Assembly (NCBI GenBank): GCA_032158295.1
Contig: CM063244.1
Coordinates: forward strand, 29,799,715-29,863,714
DNA from: Pycnopodia helianthoides
Lineage: Eukaryota; Echinodermata; Asteroidea; Forcipulatida; Asteriidae
DNA: 64,000 bases
Direction: 5' to 3'
A model generated the notes under the pieces. That model worked only from the letters and a program-made list of their open reading frames with translations. It was not told the DNA's origin and made no database searches. Both the position numbers and the translations under genes were made by a program. Shown here one piece after another: positions 10,611 through 21,460 of this stretch. The stretch's first letter is position 1. The number at the start of each line of letters is the position of its first letter.

Positions 10611-12630
10611 ATACACAACCTCTTCCATATTTTCTCGTTTAATTGTATTTGTTAACAAGACTAGTCCAATGCGGTTTGGGCTGCGGTTCTTTTATTTTCA
10701 TTTTTTAAAAGTAAGATTTTAAAAGACACTACTAATATAACAAGTTGACAACCTTAATATTCTAACTGTGTGGTATGTGTGATATTAGTATATAGGTTGT
10801 CCATCCCCGTGTACAATGTAGTACAGCCATGCAACTTTTCCTCGGATCAGCTGATTTCCTGTTTTTTATTCTCAGTTATAACATTCAAAACTGAAAAATA
10901 CTGTACAAAATCATTGAAATTTTGTAATTTTCTCTTTTTTGGTGAAGTTACAGTTGCATGCCTGGTAGTAGCTAATGTTTACTAATATAATTGGGGCTTG
11001 GGTTGTGACCTCTGTTAGGGCCGACCCTTTTTATCTCCAGGAACATCTGTTAAACAACCCAGACTACATTAACCTTGTGAACTCAAATCACTATAGTGAC
11101 CAAAGTCAAATTCACTTCCCCTTGCATTCAGAAATGAATTACAAGCGTGACTTTTGTGATGTGCGAAATATAAGAGTTGAAATTGTACAGGAATCCAAGA
11201 GAGAGTAGACAAGTTACAGCAATTTTTAAAACACTGAGTTATGATGTTTGAGTTATATCAAATTACGAATATTGATACTTGCAGACATTTGAACATATGA
11301 AATAAGTACAAACTAAAATACACTTGTGTAGGAAAACTTTGGAAAACTGTTAACATTATCAGCTTTTTTTATGGAATGTTGGGACTGGATGTCGCTTTTC
11401 TACATAATTGAACACCATTGTTTGGATGTTTTGAAAAAGAAAAACACGCACCACTCGGTGGCAGTATCGATTTCATTGTTATATCTGTCTCATCGTACAA
11501 TTGCTTATGGGAAAACGAGGCATTGGTAATCTCAGTTACACGATGAAGGAAGTTCCAATCCGGTGATTGATTACTATTGCATGATTTGAATACCATTGTT
11601 ATAACCCCATTATTGATGACACTCGGTCACAGGTGTATTGCTGTTGAGAACCTTTTATTGAGAGGATAGTTCGGTTTAACCCCAACTACATGCGGGAAAA
11701 GGAACCAAGAATACTGTATATTGTTTCACAGTTGCTTCGCGCTCCAAAAAGCTATTTATTGCACGGCAAAAAACCGTCTTATAACCATTTCATGATCATT
11801 TGCATGACCGATATTATCATACTTGATAAATTTTAGTAAAATTTAGCAAAAAGAGTATCAAATATATCCTTAAAAAGAAATTGACATGAAATGTTTGAGT
11901 AATAATTATGTTTACATTAAAATCAAGCGTAAAAATGTAAAGATTTTGCCTCTTGTTGTTGTTCCGTGTGTTTTACGTTTTGGAACATCTTGCGTACCGA
12001 AGGTTTTGGAGACACAGGTGGCTGGCCAAACGAGACACTTATTTGTCCATGCAGGAAGGAAATATTGTCATTGCGCCTTGGGAAATATCCGCTTTGGGTT
12101 AAATCAACGCCATGTAATAGTGATCCGTAGAGGTGGCTTCTCATATACATGCAATATGTTGTTCTCGTAACCGTTTGGTGTTCACTTTTAAAAAATATCT
12201 TATTTAGCCTAGTTCCTGTCATTCATCAGAATGTCTCTTATATTGTATGTTTCTTTTGTATTTGAGTGTATGCTGACAAATAATGATGTGGCATGGTGTA
12301 CCCCCCCCCCTCATATTGTTTCTTCAAGTGTTCTGCCGGAATCTCGGGCATTCTTTATAGAATTTTCGGGGTTGCCCCTTCCCCCCGCAATCTTCCAATA
12401 CTCTAACACACTCTTTCCCACTTGCACCGAAATACCCGGGTCTATCTACAACGTAGCCTTTACTCAAGGCGCACGCGGCACCCCCATATATCACGCACGA
12501 AAAAAAACCTTTACCAACTCGTCCTTGGTCGATCGTAACCTGGAAGTGAGACTTTTAAATATCAAAATATAGACATTGTGCATTGACGTCATCACGCCGC
12601 CACCTTAAAGGTAAAACCACGATAAAACAA
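10611..12630. other. Non-coding stretch
   Basis: I see no coding exon or clear mobile element. A short poly-C run lies near 12301-12310. The open frames here lack family resemblance. Confidence 0.5.
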
Positions 12631-12660
12631 CAGAAAATGCACATAGATGTGCATTTTCTG
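12631..12660. repeat. Perfect palindrome, 14-bp arms
   Basis: CAGAAAATGCACAT and its exact inverse are separated by 2 bp. It is followed after 7 bp by a second perfect palindrome at 12668-12717. Confidence 0.95.
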
Positions 12661-12667
12661 TTGAAGA

Positions 12668-12717
12668 CAGCGTTGTTTTCAGTACATTCTGCACAGAATG
12701 TACTGAAAACAACGCTG
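12668..12717. repeat. Perfect palindrome, 24-bp arms
   Basis: The arm starts CAGCGTTGTTTTCAGTACAT and its exact 24-bp inverse follows after a 2-bp centre. It would form a long hairpin. No TIR element is obvious around it. Confidence 0.95.
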
Positions 12718-12982
12718 ATTGGCTCCCAAAAGTGACCACTTTGCGTGCACGCTTGTTAGAAAATTCTAAGCGCTCGTATGGCGCTTGTAGAACACTTTGT
12801 ACGCGCGTGTGAAAATGAAAGTATTTTGACGCGATTCCATGTCAAACATAGATCTGCATTACTGTAGATCAATGATTTCAAATGAATCATGTTTTTACCA
12901 ACCTCATTCCCAGGGGTGATCGATCTCGCCGCGCCAGTTTGCCCAGCATGCCTTGCTCCCTCGTAACCCCTGGCATTGGTTT

Positions 12983-13019
12983 TTATTAAAATGTGCTCAA
13001 ATCTAGCACATTTTAATAA
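12983..13019. repeat. Perfect hairpin upstream of the Myb-like gene
   Basis: Arms TTATTAAAATGTGCT and AGCACATTTTAATAA flank a 7-bp loop, about 210 bp before the ATG at 13227. Confidence 0.9.
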
Positions 13020-13226
13020 GGCCTTTGGCCGATCCACTCTACGCGCCCGCTCAAGTATGGTAACCCGAAAAGGGTGCGTTCCACTCAGGCGAACAACGCG
13101 TACGTTTGGCATTTTACGCGCACGTTTTCAAACTGGAACGCGGATGCGCAAAAAGCGTACGCAACGTACGCGAAATTTGGCAAACGGTCCAGAGGAGGTG
13201 TTAGCATACGTTAGCCAACTTTCAAA

Positions 13227-13326
13227 ATGGACGAAATCGTTAACAATTCGATGACAATTACTCTTCAATCGGGCCTAAAACTCAACCTGACTTCGACTGA
13301 AAGTGTGGCAAATAAGATTATTTCTG
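13227..13326 (+). CDS. Myb-like gene exon 1
   Basis: It starts at ATG (MDEIVNNSMTITLQSG) and ends at donor gtaagt in phase 1. No domain is recognised; support is the ORF, Kozak context and donor. Confidence 0.6.
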
Positions 13327-15904
13327 GTAAGTATAACATTAAGTATAATTAGACTTGAGTGCAATACGTCTGCACTGTGTTAATTAATAATAGTCAAAAT
13401 AGCTGTGTATTTCTTTAGCAGACGACATAAACGGCATAGGCTTACACTATACGCATAAAGGGGAACAAAATGGCTTAATATTTTTTTTACGAAATTAATT
13501 ATCTATCTTGGAAATATTTGTAAACTTATGAAGGACTTAACAATTGATTACTGTACATATTTATACAAGTTTTTCCCGGTTTTCATTCAATTTAACGACA
13601 TAGTATGGCTCATTTACATTTAAATTTAAATTGAAAGATTCTTTGATAAATAAAAAGAGGAAAAAGAATAATTAATGTTCACTCAGATACAAACATTCTA
13701 TGGCTCGTCTTTTATTTATCTTCTCTCATTTTTTGTAGTATTAGATAGTCACAATAGGGGTTTTCATTAGGCCTATGTTCATTAATTGGCAAACATTATT
13801 TCAAATATTGTTAAGCATCTTATAAATGTTCTGAACGTCCGTTCTTAGAATTATTATTATTTACAAAAATATAAGAAAACAAGAGATATTCAATGTTAAA
13901 GGGCCTATATCTTTTTTTCTCTGCACGAATTTTGACAAATCGGACTTTGTACCTTTAAATGATAAACAAACATCAACATAATTTTGGTGTCTCTCATAGA
14001 TGTATTTAATTTGTTCACAAACTTTGAACAACTGGAAACTTGATTTACCGTGGAAAAAATTCCTTAGCCCGGCCTTCTTTCAAGAACCTTTGGGAATGTA
14101 AATGTACAAGACTTTAAATGACGTCAAAACTGCATATAATGTTACAATTTTAATGCACAAAGCAAAATAGATTGCCCTAAACAAAAACGAACACTAAACA
14201 AAAAATTCGTGGGCATCTTCAAATTTAAGTTGAATGCCCCAACAAATCCAATAAACCAATTTTGCTCCGATGTGTGCTAATCATGCGAGATTGAATGGTT
14301 AATATAATGAAAATGATCAGAAAATTTCAATGCATTTCAGATCAACAGATCGGAAAAAATAATATCAATTTTGAAGCAAACACACTCTTACTTGTTAACA
14401 TCCGATTAATTTGCATCACTGTTATATTCATAGATAACACTGCTGCAAGACAATTGATTATGAATGGCCTAAATGACATTGGCATCGTTGTTCCTGCATC
14501 AGCCATTGACGGAGCCACAATTATGATGGGAGGCAACTCAAGTAACGGTTTGGACATCACAGCTCTATCAACCAGTGACGATGATGTAGTTGATTGCACT
14601 GTGCAAGAAATACCACCCAAAACTAAGTCATCAAAACCAAAAGGTATAGTTATTAAGTAAACATGGCCCAGGCATGAAATTAATATTAACACTTGCGGCT
14701 GTGTCTTTATAAAGGCACGTGCGCGCGATGCTTAAGTTTTTTTTTCGTTCGAACAAAGATTAATTCGTTCGAACGAAGATAGCTTTCGTTCGAACAAATA
14801 TTTTTTCCAGATTCTCCTATGTCCCTTAAAAGCTCCGTACGATCGGGATCACTGCCGCAGCCACAAAATGCCAAGAAAATAAGAGGATGTGGCCCCCTGC
14901 AGCGTCCCCTCCCAAAATAAAAACATAACCCCACCACTGAAAATCCCATCCCCCCCCCCCCCCCCCACTTGAAAGTAATGCCCCCTTCCTGTGCCCCCCC
15001 CAACCGAAAAAGTCCCGGCTACGCCGCTGTTTGATTGGAAGGGACACCGTCGAGAAACCGGGGGGGGGGCATATACTTTCACTTTTTTATCAAGTATGTT
15101 TTAGTGTTCTTCTTGTTTAAATGTTTTCTTTGTATCAACAATCATCCTCTACAGGGTTCCAGTGGACAACTTCCTCAGTGCTCGCACTGATAGACTGCTT
15201 TCAAAGCAACAAGGACAACTTTGAAAGCAGCTGTATTCGCAAGAAGACAGCTTGGAAAATGGTGGCGGAAATGATGGTTGGAAAGGGTTGTCTGGAGATG
15301 ACGGGCTCCCAGTGTGATGAGAAGTGGAGAAGTCTGAAGCACAGGTACAAAGCCTTCGTCCTTATTTAAGAGGGGGATTGGGTCCGGGGATTCATGTGTA
15401 GTGTGGAATCACCACTGACCTAACCTGCATAATTGATCTGCAATTTGATTATAACCTAATTTTTTAAGGTACAAGACCATTTGTGACAACAAGGCAAAGA
15501 CAGGGAGAGGAAAAAGAAAATGGGAGTTGTTTGACGCCATGGATGACGTCATGTGTGGGGATCCAGCTGTTGTCCCTTTATCATTGGTGTCCAGCATGCC
15601 CTCATCTACTGCAGTCTCATCACCGGTCTTTCCATCAGCTGTCCAGCTGGACCGAGATTCAGGTCCTTCCTCATCCGAAGTGTCACCAGCCAAGGATCCC
15701 GCCAACGAAAACGAGGAAGTCACCCCTTCACGCAAGAAAAGCCGACAACTGCCAACCAGGAAAACATCCCAGCTTCAAGAGGAAACACTCAAGAAACTTG
15801 ACACCGTTGTGACGGAACAGAAGCGGTTTAATTGCATTCAGGAAGAGAGGAACAACCTTTTAAGGGAGTTTAATTCTCTATTGAAAAACCACTTGCAGAA
15901 GTAA
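13227..15904 (+). CDS. Harbinger-associated Myb/SANT-like (trihelix) protein, 4 exons
   Basis: Exons 13227-13326, 14434-14643, 15155-15344 and 15469-15904 join in phase to a 311-residue protein with no stop. The ATG at 13227 sits in aaaATGg. Residues about 104-190 are the DNA-binding domain: WTTSSVLALIDCF, KKTAWKMVAEMM, a GSQCDEKWRSLKHRYKTI helix and GRGKRKWELFDAMDDV, the pattern of Myb/SANT-like proteins carried by Harbinger elements and of NAIF1. The middle is Ser/Pro-rich; the C-terminus, LQEETLKKLDTV onward, is charged and probably a coiled coil. In this superfamily the protein binds the element's ends and recruits the transposase to the nucleus. The frame is intact, unlike the partner transposase. 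Exon 1 and 2 assignment rests on splice phase rather than on homology. Confidence 0.75.
13327..14433 (+). other. Myb-like gene intron 1
   Basis: AT-rich intron of 1107 bp; nothing else recognised. Confidence 0.5.
14434..14643 (+). CDS. Myb-like gene exon 2
   Basis: Acceptor tcatag, donor gtatag; phase fits exons 1 and 3. It encodes NTAARQLIMNGLNDIG and an acidic Thr/Ser stretch ending PKTKSSKPK. Confidence 0.65.
14744..14800. repeat. Short palindromic tandem repeat in intron 2
   Basis: Three spaced copies of TTCGTTCGAAC followed by aaagat or gaagat; the core TTCGAA is self-complementary. A poly-C run lies at 14949-14966. Confidence 0.75.
15155..15344 (+). CDS. Myb-like gene exon 3
   Basis: Acceptor ctacag, donor gtacaa. 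It carries the first two helices and start of the third helix of the trihelix domain, ending SLKH plus two bases of Arg. If the intron is retained the frame ends at TAA 15366-15368. Confidence 0.75.
15469..15904 (+). CDS. Myb-like gene exon 4
   Basis: Acceptor tttaag; the frame YKTICDNKAKTGRGKRKWE completes the DNA-binding domain, followed by a Ser/Pro-rich region and a charged C-terminus ending at TAA 15902-15904. Confidence 0.78.
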
Positions 15905-16903
15905 ACAATAAACGTGTTTTTTTTAAATTAGTTGTTAATGGATCGGTTTAAAGCCAGGCCAATTTTGTGTTGATTGTTTTGAGCCAATCATTATTTATGT
16001 AATGAGACAGGTTGACAAACAGGGTAAATAAATACATTGACTTTCGAGATTTGTCAGACATGAGGAATACAAAGAAAAAAACCATGATTATTAAACTTCA
16101 CTTCTATGAAAATAAACACAAACAGTGAACAAAATACACTTGAAATGCGTGTAAAGTCTGAATAACTTTTAGAATACAATTTAATTCTTAAAACACGACC
16201 AACAATACCAATGAAGGATTAATGTACATTTACAATTTGATTAAAGTTAGATTGAATCGCGGCAAAGACTGGTTCATACTTCATAAAATTGCAAGTTCGA
16301 ATTCAGGCAACTCTCGTGAAACATTTGCTGTGAATATCGAACAGCAACGTCAGGTTTACTTTACACTTTACATTCGCATGAAGTATGAGCCGGAGGCCGA
16401 TAATTGTTGTGTTTTGTATTGGACTATCTTACATTGTACTTAGTTTACATTCCCTCCCCTTCTAGATATGAAGTTTTAAAAAAAACCTGAAAATTTAACA
16501 AACAGAAAAGGATAAGGCACCGTCTTCGAACAACTTGTATAGATTGTATAGTGAACACATATTTAATCGAAAAGGTAGAAGCTTATGACGGCCCCATCCG
16601 GCCTGTTAGTCAAAATAATGATTACTTTCACTTTGCATTCTTCAGTTGTTGTATACCGTATCTTATTAGTTGATTTCCTGCCCCCTTTGTTTAAACAATT
16701 GTTGAAATGTTAAGCAATAAAAAAGGGCCGTAGACCTACTTCAAAGAACTTGTCATAATATATTATTTGTGTGATGATGAATTCGTCAGAGACAGGTCGT
16801 TAGCTGAATTGGAAGATAGAGAGACAGTGCTGGGTCGGCACGTAAGGACCAGCGAGAGATGATTTCGGCCCTTGAAAGACATAAATAGCGTTAGACCTGT
16901 GCC

Positions 16904-17803
16904 CTACAACTCGATCCCAGCAAGGCGATTTCGTTTTCTGGACGCATCAGCACAAGGTGGCTGAATGGCGTTGTCGTTCAGTGACGCGCTCTCTGCAACC
17001 ACTGTCTCTATCTCCTCCAAATCAGCTGCTTCGAGCTTCTCGTGGGCAAGTATGAAGTTGTGTAAAATACACGCACTTGTGATGACAAAGGGAATATGTT
17101 CCAAGCTGAACATATCAATGTGATGAAGCCTTCACCACTTGCATTTCAGCAAGCCAAATGCTCTTTCAATGTGTGCTCTTGTAGAGCTTAGAAGCTTGTT
17201 GAACTGTTTTTGTTCTGCTTTTAGGTTCCCATTGTCGCGGTAGGGAGTCATCAGGTCGGTGGAGAGGGGATATGCAGTATCTCCGAGCAAGTGCTTGTTA
17301 GGGGGGATTGGATGTAGGTCGAGGTGTTCTCGCAAGGGGCTCTGTCTGTAGACGCGGGCATCATGAACAGATCCCGGGTAGCCACAAAATATGTCCGAAA
17401 ACTGTAGCGAACTTTGGCAGACTGCCTGTAGGTGGACGCTGGCATAACCCTTGCGGTTTATATATGAGTCTCGGAAGTTCTTACTGTTCGGGCCTCTTAT
17501 TGATATGTGTGTGCCATCAATACATCCAACAACACTAGGCATGCCCGTCTTCTTACTAAACCCATCTGCCACTTCTTGTAAGTCGCCCGTAGGCCAAGTT
17601 ATGTATTTCAAGCGCAGCGCCTGAATTGTATGAACAAAGTCCATAAAGATCCGATGTAGGGAGCTCTTGCCCATATCAAACAAGTTGCCAACGCATCTGT
17701 AGCAGTCGGGATTTGCAAGCATCCAGAGAGAGGCATACAGTCGTTCCTCCAATGAGTGTTCTACCCGATCAGTGGTTAAGCTAATCATCTCTTCGCACAG
17801 GGC
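16904..17803 (-). pseudogene. PIF/Harbinger DDE transposase, broken by in-frame TGA
   Basis: The minus-strand frame of 300 codons follows acceptor ttcag and begins ALCEEMISLTTDRV. The HTH region reads LYASLWMLANPDCYRCVGNL..GKSSLHRIF. The DDE catalytic residues are visible: Asp in VVGCIDGTHI, Asp in LLGDTAYPL and Glu in HIERAFGLLK; YPGSVHDARVYR is also conserved. After LLKCKW an in-frame TGA at 17132-17134 interrupts the protein; the same frame continues RLHHIDMFSLEHIPFVITSACILHNF to the final stop at 16904. Relatives have Arg at that position, so CGA to TGA, a CpG transition, explains it. Either the copy is decayed or the base is an error. The N-terminal exon is not certain. Confidence 0.88.
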
Positions 17804-18210
17804 CTGAAGTCAAATAAATAAAAGCATAACTTTCAATACTCTTAAATAAAAATAATGACCATGCAACGAAAACAAAAATTACGTTTAAAACGGTCTCATG
17901 TATAATTTTAAAAAGGGCGCATCTTTGAATAAAAGTGTTTACATGTCTAATATTTGCTATAATGCCATCATTTACTTGACAAGGATTAGGCCGGGGCCTA
18001 TAATTTTGTTTGGAAGGGACCAAAATAAATACCAGGTTTATTGATAGTCACAATATTTTGAAGTTACTAATGAGTAATGTCATTATTATTTTACAATTCT
18101 ACCTTGAATTTGAGATTTATTTTCAAAATTGTAATCACTCCCGAGGGTAATTTGGACAAATGCTTGTCAATGATTTAGAAACATTTATATATAGAAAACA
18201 TCATTAATTC

Positions 18211-18297
18211 TTACTTTTTCTTACTCTGTTTTTGTTTTGCATTTATGGCTTTCCATAGTTTTCCGACCTCGGTTGGCAAAAACTCGGGCTGTGACAT
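18211..18297 (-). CDS. Possible first exon of the Harbinger transposase
   Basis: The minus-strand ATG at 18297 opens MSQPEFLPTEVGKLWKA and continues to gtaag-type donors near 18225 and 18218. A related peptide is encoded at 50769-50860, which suggests a conserved coding exon. The donor phases do not directly fit the phase-0 acceptor at 17803, so an extra exon would be needed. Low certainty. Confidence 0.35.
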   Translation of the reverse strand: MSQPEFLPTEVGKLWKAINAKQKQSKKK

Positions 18298-18310
18298 TGC
18301 AATAGAAAGG

Positions 18311-19647
18311 TCTATAATCATTGATCTACATTATACTGACTGGATAGGACAACTCAGCGCGTTTGTGCACGTTCGATGATCGCTGTTATGGCTAAGCGCG
18401 TAGTCGCTGAACGGGGTATTTGCGTGAAAGTACGCAAGCGCGGCGGTCCCAGCATGCATGGCCTCAAGCGCTAGCATGCAGTAATAGTACAAGTACTTGA
18501 GTGATGATGAGCATGTTGAAGGTTTATAATAATTTTTCTTTTTGGAGAGAGTTTCTTAATCTAGATTGATATTTCATCAATCAATTTATATAGGCCTAGA
18601 GCATGAACGGATATTTGTTTTTAAAGTATCAAGCACATTAGAAAACTTCGAGGTCCAATCTTAAAAACCAATAAATTTGGGATAAGATAAATTGTGGCTA
18701 ATGTGACCGTATAATAAATAAACAAGACTCTCGCACATACAAGTAGATAGTGGTTTATTCAATACAAAATGATGATTTTTTTTCAAGAAGGAGCCAGTTT
18801 AGCTCCATTTGTTTCATATTTACAATCAGAAAGTTAGATAATTGCCACATGGAAACTAAAACTGAAGAAACCATAACTGTGTATTAATCGTATCAGAAAT
18901 TTAATTAGTTACACACGAAACAGAAACACGAAAACGTAAAATAGATATAGAGAAGGGAAGACTAACAGCAGGAAAACGTAACATAAAGGTTCAGTCTGCC
19001 AACGAATTTATTCCTAAAAAATTTATACAGGCAATCACGAGAAATGTCAAAAACAAACAATTAACAACTTTGAATTCAATCGAATTTAATTTAATTAATT
19101 GAGCATTGCAGTTAACACCTACACAGACAAACAAAACCCAAACAAAAGGTGTTCACCCTTTTTGGCCCGAACACTTATACACTATATTGAAGTTTGTATT
19201 AAAAAAAATAATATATAGGCCTACAGGCCCAAAAATAAAATACTATTTTGAAAACAGCATGATCAAGTAATATAAAATATGTGTCAGTGTTCGGTTTTTC
19301 TGCAGACTACACCTCTTACCTGTGAAAGGAAGTCCGATTTTCTCGTCCGTACATAGCTCCTGAAGAAGAGCAACTTACCGCAACACAAACCTTTACCACA
19401 GTTGCAGCATAAAACTTGTGTTTGACTACGGTGTCATCCCTTGTTTTACATAACGAAACCTTTAAATACGGCAAAAAACGGAGCAATATTTTTCCACAAC
19501 CCCGAAAATCATTTATTTGCGTTGCGTGCAGATTGTGCGCCGCCTCCCCGTTTAAATTCAAAAGCCCCACTTGCAAACGCGCGCGTTCGCTACATTTACG
19601 CGCAGTCGTCCTATCCAGTCAGTATAATGTAGATCAATGTCTATAAT
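18311..19647. mobile_element. hAT-like non-autonomous DNA transposon with 8-bp target duplication
   Basis: The element spans 18319-19639 (1321 bp). Its termini are 32-bp perfect inverted repeats starting CATTGATCTACATTATACTG (18319-18350 and 19608-19639). TCTATAAT is duplicated immediately outside both ends (18311-18318 and 19640-19647). An 8-bp duplication and a CA start fit the hAT superfamily. No transposase frame is visible inside. The left duplication is 14 bp upstream of the putative transposase ATG at 18297. Confidence 0.85.
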
Positions 19648-19668
19648 GCTGCAGAAAAAAAAAATCGC

Positions 19669-19834
19669 GTTCGGGTGGGCGACTAGAGTGACTAGACTTA
19701 CTAGAAACCATAGATCGCAGGGAGGTTGACAAGCTCGACCATGCACTGGAGCATGGTCGATCTAGTATGTTCGAGAGCTACGTCACATCACACTTTTTCT
19801 GGTTAGTCTAGTCACTCTAGTCGCCCACCCGAAC
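19669..19834. mobile_element. Fold-back MITE, 166 bp
   Basis: GTTCGGGTGGGCGACTAGAG (19669 on) recurs in exact inverse ending at 19834, with about 30-bp arms. A second small palindrome, cgaccatgc..gcatggtcg, lies near the centre. It sits 21 bp to the right of the hAT-like element. Confidence 0.85.
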
Positions 19835-21065
19835 TTGCCCATAGGTTCAGGTTCAGTTAATATTCTCCTTTGCTTCTTTTCCATGCTTTGATTTGAGTGA
19901 ATTCTTTTGCGAGTTATTATTGATTTGGTTATTATAATTACTTTGTTTATCGTTTTCTTCACTTGACCTTCTGTTTGTATCCGCGTGGATCGTGAGACAC
20001 CTCACGTAGCGTTCAGTGGATTGGTTTCCATTTTGTTTCTTTATTCAAGAGTTCTTCATACCGCGAAATTTATTTACCTTTTGTTACTTTCATTATATTA
20101 ATTCTTGTCCTATGTGAATTTTTATATTTTATTTGAATTGGATGTGTGCTGTTATTCAGTCTTCTTGGTTGTTATCTTAAATTTTTTGTTTGCCATTACT
20201 ATTTGGAGGTTGTTTGGGTAAAATATAACATCAGACTGTTCTACATCGACGTCATATTCGTTATTGAATTCATATTTATTAAATTTCGTCGTGACCCTTG
20301 AACCGGTTACACACATCACGGGATCCTATCTTCCAGGTAATAACCGTGACATTTCTATTAAATTTATATTTATTTCTTATAATTTTCATTTTGTTTTTAT
20401 TTTATTTCAATTCATGCACGCACAGAACGTCTCGGTTTTTCTATAATTTCTTTTTTCAATAATCTTTTAAAGTCTGAATTCATGCATTGATTTGATTTGT
20501 TTGTTTTTCTCTCTCTCTCTCTTGAGTGGAAAATTTGATGCTTCACTACTTTGTTCCAACTGGCAAGTTAGTCGTGGCTCTTGTTATGGTCTTTATAATA
20601 CTAAATTATAAGAAAACACCGGAGCAAATCAGACAAAAGAAATCAAAATTTGAATTTTCGCCTTTCCACACTTGCATATCAAGTAATTTGTTCTTTGTAT
20701 GCCTTAATTTACAGCAATGCACCCCTAAAAAAGTGAAAATAATGAAAATCTTGTGTGTGGGAAATGATGCCTTTTTTTTTTTTTTTTTTTTACTGACGCA
20801 GGCCATGCGATGAGGTAACTTAATAATGTCGCCTTGTATTGGACTATAGAGTTTATTGGTTGAACCGTAACAATGTGTTACATACAGTACTTTACCTTTA
20901 TACTTTGGTAATGACCCCGAAATTGTGTGATTTTGATCCAAAAACCAACTTGCTAATGACAGTAAGCATACTGCTAAGTTAGTTTATCTGAAGTAATGAG
21001 TTTCTGTGGTGTCCGTTTGTGAATGCTGTGGCCAGGGATGTAGTTGGTCCCCGCTGTCACCTCGC
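19835..21065. other. Non-coding stretch
   Basis: AT-rich with a (CT)n run near 20512 and a poly-T run near 20771-20790. No gene seen. Confidence 0.5.
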
Positions 21066-21460
21066 TTAAAGGAACATTACAGAATTGGTTTTTGCTAACA
21101 TAACAGTTGCTTGCAGTGTTAACACTTTATGTAATCCACCATATACATAAACTGACAAACCTGTAAAAGTTTGAGATCGATCGGCCATCTGGGTCACGAG
21201 AAAATAGTGAAAAACCGATTACACAGTTGCATGAAATCATATAGATTCAACAAAATGAATAAAACGCTCACTGAGCGATAAACTCCAACCGGAAAACTAG
21301 TTTATTCATTTCTCATCAAATATGGCATTTCAGACAGAAATATTTCAAGGGATGTTTTCTACTATCATCATCATTAGACCGTGTAAGTTTGATGTAAATC
21401 TGTGATCAAAAAGTATATTTTACAAGTTTTTTTCTTACCAATTCTGTAATGTTCCTTTAA
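21066..21460. mobile_element. TTAA-flanked MITE, family AGGAACATTACAG
   Basis: The element 21070-21456 begins AGGAACATTACAGAATTGGT and ends with its inverse; TTAA lies on both sides (21066-21069, 21457-21460). The internal ggtcacgagaaaatagtg is shared with the element at 25179-25516. A second copy in opposite orientation is at 58879-59209. TTAA targeting suggests piggyBac or Kolobok mobilisation. Confidence 0.85.

Larger units (their letters stand above)
13227..18297. mobile_element. PIF/Harbinger-type transposon gene pair
   Basis: A Myb/SANT-like gene on the plus strand (13227-15904) and a Harbinger DDE transposase on the minus strand (16904-17803, with a possible first exon at 18211-18297) are arranged convergently. 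Both proteins are needed for transposition in this superfamily. I could not identify the terminal inverted repeats, so the true ends are unknown, and a hAT-like insertion adjoins the right side. The vertebrate genes HARBI1 and NAIF1 are domesticated versions of such a pair, but the stop codon in this transposase argues for decay rather than domestication. Confidence 0.75.

Noticed and set aside
11886..12572. Open frames of about 94-113 codons on both strands
   Set aside because: They overlap on opposite strands, lack recognisable motifs and splice context, and look random.
12863..18330. 14-bp inverted match (tgtagatcaatgat and inverse) as the ends of the Harbinger element
   Set aside because: The right copy is the terminus of the hAT-like element with its own 8-bp duplication; the left copy is more likely a decayed end of that same family or chance.
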